Positions 1-7,427 of a DNA stretch of 64,000 nt are shown in pieces. How positions within the stretch are numbered: the stretch's first letter is position 1; each line of letters starts with the position of its first letter. The stretch is from assembly GCA_964436045.1 (NCBI GenBank), contig CAYTBN010000018.1:47049-111048 (forward strand), in the 5' to 3' direction. The notes below the pieces were generated by a model, which was not told where the DNA came from, did not search any database, and was given only the letters and a program-made list of their open reading frames with translations. Source of the stretch: CAYTBN01 sp964436045 (lineage in GTDB: Bacteria; Myxococcota_A; UBA796; UBA9615; CAYRNR01). The translations under genes were made by a program, and so were the position numbers.

Positions 1-691
1 TCAAGCTGGTCTTGCCAGTCCCGGCGCAGTAGGTGCAGGTCTCCTCGACCTGGACGGGGCCCTGCATCGCGCTGATCTTGCCTCGGCCGATGCAGATCGG
101 GCACTCACGGAGCTTGCCGCCAGCCACGCGCCCCGAGCCGCCGCAGGTCTCGCAGGACACCTGGCGGCGGTACTCGATGGTCCGGGAACCGCCCCGCGAC
201 GCCGATGCGAACTCCACCTCGACGGTGAGGTGCAGATCCGCGCCGCGGGAAGGCGGTGGACCCCCGTCACCACGGGGCGGCGCCGCGCCCCGCTGGGAGC
301 TTCGGACCCGGCCACCCCCGCCGGAGAACAGATCGTCGAACCCGCCCCGCCCGCCCGACCCTCGCCTGGCCTGGCCACCGTAGGCGCTGCTCGCGGTCCT
401 TCCCGTGAAGCCCCGGATCAGATCTTCGATGTCGATGCCGCCGAAACCGCCGCCGGGAAAGCCCTCGGGACCGCCGTCGGCGCCGAGTTGATCGTATCGC
501 TGGCGCAACTCCTCGCTGGAGAGCACCTCGTAGGCCTCGTTGATCTCCTTGAACTTGTCCTCGGCCGACTTGTCTCCGCCGGTGACGTCGGGGTGGTACT
601 TGCGAGCGAGCTTGCGGAACGCCTTCTTGATCTCGTCGTCGTTGGCGTCCCGGCCGACTCCCAGCACCTCGTAATAGTCTCGCTTGGCCAT
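1..691 (-). CDS. dnaJ: Chaperone DnaJ (Hsp40), 3' end cut by window edge
   Basis: Co-chaperone that delivers unfolded proteins to DnaK and stimulates its ATPase. The first 230 residues are visible. An N-terminal J domain opens with MAKRDYYEVLGVGRDAN and carries the HPD motif (KYHPDV) near residue 33. A Gly/Phe-rich stretch follows (about 75-125), then a cysteine-rich zinc region whose first three CxxCxGxG-type repeats are present: CETCGGSG, CPICIGRG and CTYCAGTG. The fourth repeat and the C-terminal substrate-binding domains lie outside the window. The ATG at 691 matches the usual DnaJ start. It diverges from clpX across about 126 bases, so two protein-quality-control genes share one control region. 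Confidence 0.95.
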   Translation of the reverse strand, partial: MAKRDYYEVLGVGRDANDDEIKKAFRKLARKYHPDVTGGDKSAEDKFKEINEAYEVLSSEELRQRYDQLGADGGPEGFPGGGFGGIDIEDLIRGFTGRTASSAYGGQARRGSGGRGGFDDLFSGGGGRVRSSQRGAAPPRGDGGPPPSRGADLHLTVEVEFASASRGGSRTIEYRRQVSCETCGGSGRVAGGKLRECPICIGRGKISAMQGPVQVEETCTYCAGTGKTSL

Positions 692-723
692 GGGTCGTTC
701 CTGGACTGGTCGGCGGATGCAAC

Positions 724-758
724 CGATGACAGGATAATCATCGACGCCGTCCACGCAA
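724..758 (-). promoter_or_regulatory. Possible dnaJ promoter with small dyad
   Basis: On the minus strand TTGCGT (758-753) and TATCCT (736-731) are 16 bases apart, resembling a vegetative -35/-10 pair ahead of dnaJ. A dyad CGATGA/TCATCG (724-729 and 738-743, 8-base loop) overlaps the -10 and could be an operator. No CIRCE element was seen. Match to consensus is only partial, so this is a weak call. Confidence 0.25.
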
Positions 759-792
759 CAGTGTCTTCGCGCGCAGCGCGGGCGCGGGTGGC

Positions 793-798
793 TATAAT
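793..798 (+). promoter_or_regulatory. Candidate -10 element of clpX
   Basis: A perfect TATAAT lies 20 bases before the clpX ATG, which would give a very short leader. No convincing -35 hexamer is seen 16-18 bases upstream and no strong Shine-Dalgarno follows, so the assignment rests on the -10 match and its position. Confidence 0.35.
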
Positions 799-817
799 CA
801 CGCCGCACGAGACGCCG

Positions 818-2056
818 ATGCCCGAAAACCAGACCGACCGCACCACGCCACGCTGTTCATTTTGCGGCAAGAGCCACCGCGAGGTGGAACGGGTGATCGC
901 CGGTCCCGGAGTGTACATCTGCTCCGAGTGTGTGGCGTTGTGCAACGACATCGTCCACGAGGCGCCCGTCCGAAAGTCGTTCGGCGTCGAGCAGGGGCGC
1001 GTGCCGACGCCCATCGAGATCGCCGAGTACCTGGACCAGTTCGTGGTCGGCCAGGGCGAGGTGAAGCGCAAGCTGGCCGTGGCCGTGCACAACCACTACA
1101 AGCGGGTGCTCGACCGTGCCGAGGGCGACAGCGAGGTCGAGATCGCCAAGAGCAACGTGTTGTTGATCGGCCCCACCGGGACCGGCAAGACCCTGGTCGC
1201 CCAGACCCTGGCACGCTTCCTCGACGTACCCCTGGTCCTGGCCGACGCCACCACGCTAACCGAGACCGGATACGTGGGCGAGGACGCCGATCACGTGGTA
1301 CAGCAGCTGTTCGAGACCGCCGAGCGGGACGTGGAGCGGGCGGCGCGGGGCATCGTCTACATCGACGAGATCGACAAGATCGCCCGCAAGAACTACCACC
1401 AGACGGTGGCCCGCGACGTGAGCGGCGAAGGGGTGCAGCAGGCCCTGCTGCGCATCATCGAGGGTCGCCAGACCAACGTGACGGTCCGCAGCGGGCGCAA
1501 GATGCCGTCGCCGGACACCGTTGTCGTGGACACCACCGAAGTGCTGTTCATCTGCGGAGGCTCCTTCGAGGGTCTCGAGGAGATCGTCGCGCGGCGGGTC
1601 GGCCACAAGCGAGTCGGCTTCGGCGCCGACGTGCGCAACTCGGTCGAGCGTACGTCCGAGGTGCTACGCCAGGTGACCCCCGAGGACCTGGAACAGTTCG
1701 GCCTGATCCCGGAGTTCATCGGCCGTGTTCCGGTCCTGGCCTGCCTCGACACCCTGGACGAGGACGATCTCGTGGAGATCCTGGTGCGGCCGCGCAACAG
1801 CCTGGTGCGCCAGTACCAGAAGTTGCTTCGGCTGGACAACGTCTCCCTGAGCTTCACCGATGGCGCCCTGCGGAGGGTCGCGGCCGTCAGCCAGGGCATC
1901 GGTTCCGGGGCCCGCGGGCTGCGGACGATCCTGGAGCGGGCCATGCTCGGCGTGATGTACGACGTGCCGAGTCGCGAGGACGCCAAGGAATGCGAGATCG
2001 ACGAGGACGTGATCGCCGGCACGGGGGAGCCGCGGATCACAGGTGCCCAGGGATGA
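818..2056 (+). CDS. clpX: ATP-dependent Clp protease ATP-binding subunit ClpX
   Basis: AAA+ unfoldase that feeds tagged proteins to ClpP; 412 residues, close to the usual 410-425. The N-terminal zinc-binding domain has CSFC and CSEC pairs (residues about 13-40). Walker A GPTGTGKT, pore loop GYVGED, Walker B IVYIDEID, and the sensor/arginine region GLIPEFIGR and GARGLR are all present. The ClpP-docking IGF tripeptide appears as VGF in KRVGFGAD. The RKH loop, which helps recognise ssrA-type tags in E. coli ClpX, reads RKM (227-229). The frame is open further upstream, but homology to the ClpX zinc domain sets the ATG at 818. No clpP is adjacent, so this could be one of several ClpX copies. Confidence 0.93.
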   Translation: MPENQTDRTTPRCSFCGKSHREVERVIAGPGVYICSECVALCNDIVHEAPVRKSFGVEQGRVPTPIEIAEYLDQFVVGQGEVKRKLAVAVHNHYKRVLDRAEGDSEVEIAKSNVLLIGPTGTGKTLVAQTLARFLDVPLVLADATTLTETGYVGEDADHVVQQLFETAERDVERAARGIVYIDEIDKIARKNYHQTVARDVSGEGVQQALLRIIEGRQTNVTVRSGRKMPSPDTVVVDTTEVLFICGGSFEGLEEIVARRVGHKRVGFGADVRNSVERTSEVLRQVTPEDLEQFGLIPEFIGRVPVLACLDTLDEDDLVEILVRPRNSLVRQYQKLLRLDNVSLSFTDGALRRVAAVSQGIGSGARGLRTILERAMLGVMYDVPSREDAKECEIDEDVIAGTGEPRITGAQG

Positions 2057-2060
2057 ATCG

Positions 2061-3338
2061 ATGACCGCTACCCGCCTCGCGAGCATCCTGTGGATCGGTG
2101 TGATCGTTGCTGCGTGCGGGGGCGATCCCGGGCCCGTGACACCCGAGGTCGCGCCCCTGGCAGCCGAACCGGAGCTGATCCACGCACCGATCGAGGTGGC
2201 GCACCGGGTACGGCCGGGCGAGACCTTCGGTGAGATCGCCGCGGCCGAGGGCATTCCCCACGCTGACATGCAGGCGATGTTGACGGCTGCGGAGCCGATC
2301 CAGGACCTGACCAAGATCCGGATCGATCGGGTGCTGCAGCTTCGTTTTGATCCGGACAGCGACCGGCTGACTGGCCTAGCCTATCCCATCGTCTCCTTCG
2401 GGGACGAGTGGATCGTCTTGCACCGGGAACCCGAGGAGTCCGCCTTCGTCGCGGAACTGTACAAGGTCCCCTACGACGCCATCGCGTCCGCCGAAACCGG
2501 CGCAATCACCGAGTCCGTCAGCTCCTTCTGGGCGGCTTGCGAGAAGCTCCGGATGCGCGATGCCGACATCGTCGGGCTCGCCGAGATCTTCCGCTACGAC
2601 CTGGATTTCAACAGCCAGGTCCGGCAGGGCGACCAGCTGGCGATCTGGGTCGAGAAGCTCTACCTGGACGGCGACGACAAGAACAAGTACGGCCACGTGC
2701 TGGCGGCGCGTTACATCAACGGGGGCAAGGTCCACGAGGCGATCCGGTTCACCCCCGCCGACGGCAAGTCCGGGTACTTCACCCGGGATGGGATGTCGAC
2801 CGCCAAGCAGTTCCTCCGCTCACCGCTGAAGGTGATGCGCGTCGGCAGCAACTTTTCCCGCAGCCGTTACCATCCGATCCTGCACAAGAACCGACCTCAC
2901 TACGGCACGGATTTCAGCGGACCGACGGGGACGCCGGTCCATGCGATCGGGAGCGGAAGGGTCACCTTCGCCGGCCGCAAGAGCGGCTACGGGAATCTGG
3001 TGATCATCCAGCATGACAAGCGCTACTCGACCCGCTACGCCCACCTCTCCGCCTTCGGCAAGGGGATCGTGGCCGGATCGAACGTGGAGCAGGGTCAGAT
3101 CATCGGCAAGGTGGGCGCCACCGGGCTGGCCACCGGACCCCACCTGCACTTCGAGTTCCGCGTCAACGGCAACGCGGTGGATTTCATGAAGCAGGAGTTC
3201 GAGCACACCCAGCCGATCTCCGACGCAGACCGGCCCGCCTTCGAGGCCATCCGCGATCAGTATCTGACTGAACTCGACGCCGCTTTGCCGCCCCCTTCCC
3301 CGGCCCCGGCGCCAGCCGAGGACGGATCCTCGGAATAA
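2061..3338 (+). CDS. M23-family peptidase lipoprotein with LysM-like domain
   Basis: Putative cell-wall endopeptidase (lysostaphin/LytM family) anchored in the envelope, 425 residues. It has a lipoprotein signal ending in VAAC near residue 24, a LysM-like or OapA-like segment (HRVRPGETFGEIAA, about 50-100), and a C-terminal M23 domain (about 280-390). The zinc ligands are recognisable: HYGTD (HxxxD) and HLHFEF (HxH), with the typical GRVTFAGRKSGYGN between them. The active-site set looks complete, so it is probably an enzyme rather than an EnvC/NlpD-type degenerate activator. ATG 2061 is preferred over an upstream GTG at 2043 because it gives a clean signal peptide. It starts 4 bases after the clpX stop. 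Confidence 0.9.
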   Translation: MTATRLASILWIGVIVAACGGDPGPVTPEVAPLAAEPELIHAPIEVAHRVRPGETFGEIAAAEGIPHADMQAMLTAAEPIQDLTKIRIDRVLQLRFDPDSDRLTGLAYPIVSFGDEWIVLHREPEESAFVAELYKVPYDAIASAETGAITESVSSFWAACEKLRMRDADIVGLAEIFRYDLDFNSQVRQGDQLAIWVEKLYLDGDDKNKYGHVLAARYINGGKVHEAIRFTPADGKSGYFTRDGMSTAKQFLRSPLKVMRVGSNFSRSRYHPILHKNRPHYGTDFSGPTGTPVHAIGSGRVTFAGRKSGYGNLVIIQHDKRYSTRYAHLSAFGKGIVAGSNVEQGQIIGKVGATGLATGPHLHFEFRVNGNAVDFMKQEFEHTQPISDADRPAFEAIRDQYLTELDAALPPPSPAPAPAEDGSSE

Positions 3339-3340
3339 CC

Positions 3341-3360
3341 CACAACCGCGGTCGGTTGTG
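3341..3360 (+). terminator. Hairpin after the clpX-M23 peptidase pair
   Basis: A perfect 8-base inverted repeat, CACAACCG and CGGTTGTG around a CGGT loop, begins three bases after the peptidase stop codon. There is no T run after it, so it is either a weak intrinsic terminator or an RNA 3'-end stabiliser. Confidence 0.4.
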
Positions 3361-3405
3361 CTCCATAGCTGAGCGCCCAGAGATCGTGCTATCGTGCCGC
3401 GCGCA

Positions 3406-4584
3406 ATGAACGACCCCGAAGAGATCGAACGTATCCCTCGCTCCAAGATGCCCTGGGTCATCCTCGCCCTGGGCGTGGCCGTGACCGTCCTGGTCTGGGG
3501 TTCGACCCAGATCTGGAGAAGCAATCCCGAGGAGTTCGCCGAGGACATCAAGCGAACCTACGCGGAATGCGAGGGAGCCGAGATCAGGCTGCTGGCTGCC
3601 AAGCACAATCTGCAGCTGGTCTTCGAACCCTGTGGTAGCAACAACTTCCTGCACTACCAGTGGTCGCCCGGTGGGCTGGAGCTGTACTACCACACCAACC
3701 AGGGCCCCTGGCTGCTCAACGGCGAGACCAAGGAGCACCGGGCCCTCCCCGTGGGTTTCCCGATCGCCAACGCGGTGTGGTTCAACGACGACCTCGTCGC
3801 GTTCCCCGAAAAGGGCGTCAAGAGCTACAACATCGACGTCTACGACGTGCGCAAGAACATCATCAACATCACCGGCCTGCAGCAGATCGCCCCGCGGGTC
3901 CTCACCCGCGGCGCTGGTGTCGACGAGGTGTTGTTCCTGGCGGCGACCCGCGAGAAGGAACCGACCATCGCCAGCGACGATCCGCCGGAGTCGATCTACC
4001 GGCTGTTCGCCAACACTGGCGCGGTCGAGCCGGCCTTCCCCTGGCTCGAGACCTCCGTGGAGGACTACACCTACCACGCCGGTCAGGATCTGCTGGCGTA
4101 TCGCATCGAGGAGTACGACGGCGTCATCGTGGCCGAGGGCGCCACGGGGACCGAGCGCCGACGTTTCCCTGGCAAGACCCGGGTCAGCATCAGCGTCGAT
4201 GGCCGATTCTGGACCCTGGAGGGGCTGGGCGATCCGATCCCGGTCTTCCATCAGCGGACGGAGGAAGACCAGGCCGCGGGTGAGGGGACCGCGGGCGAGG
4301 TGACGATCCCGGACTACATGGAGCGGGAGGTCCAACCGCCGGCCCTGTGGATCGTGGACACCACGACGGACCAGGAGGTTCTCCTCGACGGTGTGTTCGG
4401 AAGCCGGTTCCAGTGGTACGTGGCCGCCCCGTACTACGCCAGCTTCGTGCTCTGGGGCATGGAGAACAAGGAGTTCAACCGGAACGTGGTGCTGACCAAC
4501 CTCACACCGCAGCTCAAAGAAGCGGGAATCGACATCTCCCCCGGCGAGCTGACGATCCCGGGCGAGCCGGAGCCGGCTGGCTAG
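3406..4584 (+). CDS. Membrane-anchored protein of unknown function
   Basis: 392 residues with one N-terminal transmembrane helix (about 17-37, from MPWVILALGVAVTVLV) and a large extracytoplasmic region. That region repeatedly alternates short beta-like stretches with acidic loops, compatible with a WD40/TolB-like propeller, but no diagnostic motif is visible and I do not assign a family. ATG 3406 is preferred to an in-frame GTG at 3394. The gene is convergent with the next one; the two stop codons overlap by 3 bases. Confidence 0.75.
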   Translation: MNDPEEIERIPRSKMPWVILALGVAVTVLVWGSTQIWRSNPEEFAEDIKRTYAECEGAEIRLLAAKHNLQLVFEPCGSNNFLHYQWSPGGLELYYHTNQGPWLLNGETKEHRALPVGFPIANAVWFNDDLVAFPEKGVKSYNIDVYDVRKNIINITGLQQIAPRVLTRGAGVDEVLFLAATREKEPTIASDDPPESIYRLFANTGAVEPAFPWLETSVEDYTYHAGQDLLAYRIEEYDGVIVAEGATGTERRRFPGKTRVSISVDGRFWTLEGLGDPIPVFHQRTEEDQAAGEGTAGEVTIPDYMEREVQPPALWIVDTTTDQEVLLDGVFGSRFQWYVAAPYYASFVLWGMENKEFNRNVVLTNLTPQLKEAGIDISPGELTIPGEPEPAG

Positions 4585-5300
4585 CCTCCCAGCGCGCCCC
4601 GCAGGGCCTTGCGCGCCTTCTTGTGGCCCCCGATGGACGCCGGCCAGCTTCCGCCCTCGCGGCTGATCTCGTAGCTCTCACCGAAGGGATCGCGGCAGGT
4701 CAGGACCGGACCCAGTTCGGGGCCGGTCTGTGGATCGTCCACCGTCGGCCAGAGGCAGCGGTACTCGCTGTGGGGGTCCCACAGCTCCAGCGCGAGGCCG
4801 AAGCTGAGGATACGCAGATCGTAACGCTCGCCGAGCGCGGTCCGGTAGCCATCCAGGGCCGCGACGTAGGGCGCCAGCGGCGCGATGTCCAGCCGATCCC
4901 CGCCGTCCCGCAGTCCCGCGCCAGCGCGGGCCAGCGCGGTCTCCCCGTCCGGGACCAGCATCTGGATCGATCCGGTGACGGTCTCCTCGACCCAGATCGC
5001 CTTGACCGTGACCGATCGGCTTGCCACGTGGGGGGCCAGCGCCGTCCCGAGCGCGGCCACGGGGGTCCGTTCGGAGAAGAAGCCCTTGTACAGGGGTGCG
5101 AGCCCCTCCATCTGCAGGTCCACCACCAGCGGCGCTCCGTCCCTCGCCGGGTGTTCAGCCTCGGTGGGCGTCTCCACCTCGACGGCCGCGGTGGTCGGCT
5201 CCTCGTCGGGGTCGGGGGGGGGATCGGAAGGACAGGCGGCGTTCAGGCCGGTGATCAGGGAAAACAATACGGGCCACGCGGCTCCGCGCCGGGACGCCAA
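4581..5300 (-). CDS. Putative lipoprotein, unknown function
   Basis: 239 residues if started at TTG 5300, which gives an N-terminus with basic residues, a hydrophobic stretch and the lipobox LNAAC, followed by a Pro/Asp/Glu-rich linker. The C-terminal half contains four scattered cysteines that could form disulphides in the periplasm. No family recognised. It lies 20 bases downstream of the DUF507 gene and is probably cotranscribed with it. The start codon is uncertain because no Shine-Dalgarno is seen. Confidence 0.6.
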   Translation of the reverse strand: MASRRGAAWPVLFSLITGLNAACPSDPPPDPDEEPTTAAVEVETPTEAEHPARDGAPLVVDLQMEGLAPLYKGFFSERTPVAALGTALAPHVASRSVTVKAIWVEETVTGSIQMLVPDGETALARAGAGLRDGGDRLDIAPLAPYVAALDGYRTALGERYDLRILSFGLALELWDPHSEYRCLWPTVDDPQTGPELGPVLTCRDPFGESYEISREGGSWPASIGGHKKARKALRGALGG

Positions 5301-5320
5301 ACGGGTCCGGGGGGGATCCG

Positions 5321-5848
5321 CTATTCGGCCGTCTCGACGCCGCGCTTGCGCTTGATCTCGTCGATCGCCTTGCGGTACTCCATGTCCCACTCGGGCGTAC
5401 CCATCCGCACGTTCCTGATCCGTGCCCGCGCTTCCTTGTCCAGATCAGCCTCGTCGATCAGGTGCCGGCGGAAGATGATCATCATCTTGCGCCGCATCAG
5501 GAAGTCCTCGGCAAAGACCTCCCCGACGTGGTTGCTGATCATGAACGCCTCGAGGATCTGGTTGACGATCCAGCGGATCCCGTCGTCGCCGGTCGGGTGA
5601 TTCCGCTCGTCCGCCAGCTGCCCCTTGACCTTGCCGAACTGGTCGTAGGTGATCTGGCGCTCGTGCATGACGTCGCGCACCTCCTGCACGAGCTTGGACT
5701 CCTGCCGGAGGTATTCATCCATGATCGCCTGGATGTCCTTGCTGGCCTCGACCATGTCGGCCGGCGCGACCTCGATGTCGTCCTCGAGCGCCAGCGTTCC
5801 GACGATGTCGTCGGCCAGCCTCGGAATCTGGGAACGAAATAGCCTCAC
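5321..5848 (-). CDS. DUF507 family protein
   Basis: 175 residues matching the DUF507 family, which is found mainly in deltaproteobacteria and relatives and has no known biochemical role. The sequence is highly charged and helical, starts MRLFRSQIPRLADDIV, and contains the family-like stretch RKMMIIFRRH. The start is GTG at 5848, preceded by GGAG with 7-base spacing. It is followed by a small lipoprotein gene in the same direction. Confidence 0.85.
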   Translation of the reverse strand: MRLFRSQIPRLADDIVGTLALEDDIEVAPADMVEASKDIQAIMDEYLRQESKLVQEVRDVMHERQITYDQFGKVKGQLADERNHPTGDDGIRWIVNQILEAFMISNHVGEVFAEDFLMRRKMMIIFRRHLIDEADLDKEARARIRNVRMGTPEWDMEYRKAIDEIKRKRGVETAE

Positions 5849-5902
5849 GTCTGCTCCGTTCGGCGCCCTATCGACAGGCGGCGGTCGGTCGATCGTCCGC
5901 GC

Positions 5903-6748
5903 CTAGAACTTCCACTCCAGGCCGCCCCCGAGCTTCAGATCGTTGATCTTGTAGCCCGTATGGTGCGCCTCGTGACCGTCCGTCGAGTAACGCAGGTGCC
6001 CGTCCGGCTCGCCCCCGGGCACGTCCACCATGAAATAGCCAACCTCGATGTTGATCCGGAAGCGGCGCTCCAGGTTGAAAGAGAAACCGCCGAACAGATC
6101 GAACCCGGGACCGAACTGGATCGACCAGGGGTCGTACTCCGACTCCGGATCCGCTCCCTGGTAGGCCTCGTTGTTGATCAGGACCGACATCTCTTTGGGG
6201 ATGTCGGTGTGGGTACGGGTCCAGCACAAGACGACGCCCACACCGAAGTACGGCTGCACCCAGCGGAAGAACCGGTAGGCCGGCGAGTGCGCTGGAACCG
6301 TGACCTCGTACTTGAAGTCGATGGCCATGCCGTAGGTGAAGACGTGCCCCGGCACCCGGGCCTGGGTCAGGGTCTCTGCGTTCTGGAACTCCTCGAGCCA
6401 CCCCAGGTCCACCCCGGCGATCTCGCCGCTGGACTTCACGCTGCCCTCGGCGGCCGAGTGGTAGACCACGTTGAAGCCCAGCCGGAAGCCCAGGCCGTAC
6501 TTGATCATCACGTCGAAGTGGGGCAACACCACGGCGGCGCCGATCTTCAGGGCGGCCGCGTCGTCGGCGTAGGAGTCGAAAGCTGCGTAGCCGTTGAGTC
6601 CGATGCGGAAGTGCTGTTCCTTCTCCGGAGCGCTGATCTCGATCACCTGCTCCGGCGGCTGACTCGCCCCGCCGTCCTGCGCACCAGCCACTCCGCCCCA
6701 CGCCAGCACCAGCCCCAGCAGCCCCGCCAACCTGCCAAATCCTGTCAT
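5903..6748 (-). CDS. Putative outer membrane beta-barrel protein
   Basis: 281 residues with a cleavable signal peptide (MTGFGRLAGLLGLVLAWGG..., likely cut after GAQ). Alternating hydrophobic/aromatic strands and a terminal Phe (GLEWKF) are typical of small outer membrane barrels of the OmpW/OmpA-like type. A perfect ribosome binding site (GGGAGGAA, 6-7 bases before ATG 6748) fixes the start. The specific family is not identified. Confidence 0.75.
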   Translation of the reverse strand: MTGFGRLAGLLGLVLAWGGVAGAQDGGASQPPEQVIEISAPEKEQHFRIGLNGYAAFDSYADDAAALKIGAAVVLPHFDVMIKYGLGFRLGFNVVYHSAAEGSVKSSGEIAGVDLGWLEEFQNAETLTQARVPGHVFTYGMAIDFKYEVTVPAHSPAYRFFRWVQPYFGVGVVLCWTRTHTDIPKEMSVLINNEAYQGADPESEYDPWSIQFGPGFDLFGGFSFNLERRFRINIEVGYFMVDVPGGEPDGHLRYSTDGHEAHHTGYKINDLKLGGGLEWKF

Positions 6749-6908
6749 CGTGTTCCTCCCTTGCCACCCCGCAGGCGACCGTCTTGTAGCAAGCATCCCC
6801 TCCGGGTGTCCACACCTGTGAGCACCGCCAGGCACAAATGTACGCTCGTGCGGGCGGGGAGCAAACCTCTGGAAGAGTTGCACCGGATCCCGACGGCGTG
6901 GAACCGGC

Positions 6909-7427
6909 TCAGAACGAGGTGCCGACGATCTGGACCTCGCGATGGCAATCAGGTTCCCCGTCCGCCGAGGCTCCGCCCCCTGCGTCCAGATAGTCCACGT
7001 CGATGAGGACGTAGCCGTCCAGCCGCCCCTTGCTGGCATCGGCCGGGTCGGGTCCCAACTCGCCGTGGCTCGTGACGGTCACCACCCCGCCGTCGTTGTC
7101 GCAGTCGCCTCCGGCGTAGTAGCTCGCGGCGACGTCCACCGTGCCCCCCAGAGCGCACCCCTCGAACCGCAGGCTCAGGTCCGAGCCGTCCTGCTCGATC
7201 TCGAGCATGCCCGCCTGGCCGTTGGCCCCGATCCAGGTCAGGAACGATGTGGGCGGCAACGAGGGGTCCTGGGACAGGCAATCCCCGTCGAGCAGGGTGA
7301 TGGTCAACGGGTAGGTTCCGGCGACCTGGGGCAGCTCGGCCTCGGGTGTGGGGCAGGCGAGGGGGGCGAGGAACAGGGGCGCCGCCAGCGCGAACCGGGC
7401 GGCCGCGCGCCGCGAGGCGTGGCTCAC
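6909..7427 (-). CDS. Putative lipoprotein, unknown function
   Basis: 172 residues starting at GTG 7427, which overlaps the stop of the preceding gene as GTGA and implies translational coupling. The signal sequence ends in a lipobox-like LAPLAC. The mature part is rich in Asp and Gly with paired cysteines (CLSQD, EGC, GDCDND, EPDCH) and looks like a secreted beta-rich domain. No family recognised. Its coupling to the cyclase-like gene suggests a shared process. Confidence 0.65.
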   Translation of the reverse strand: MSHASRRAAARFALAAPLFLAPLACPTPEAELPQVAGTYPLTITLLDGDCLSQDPSLPPTSFLTWIGANGQAGMLEIEQDGSDLSLRFEGCALGGTVDVAASYYAGGDCDNDGGVVTVTSHGELGPDPADASKGRLDGYVLIDVDYLDAGGGASADGEPDCHREVQIVGTSF

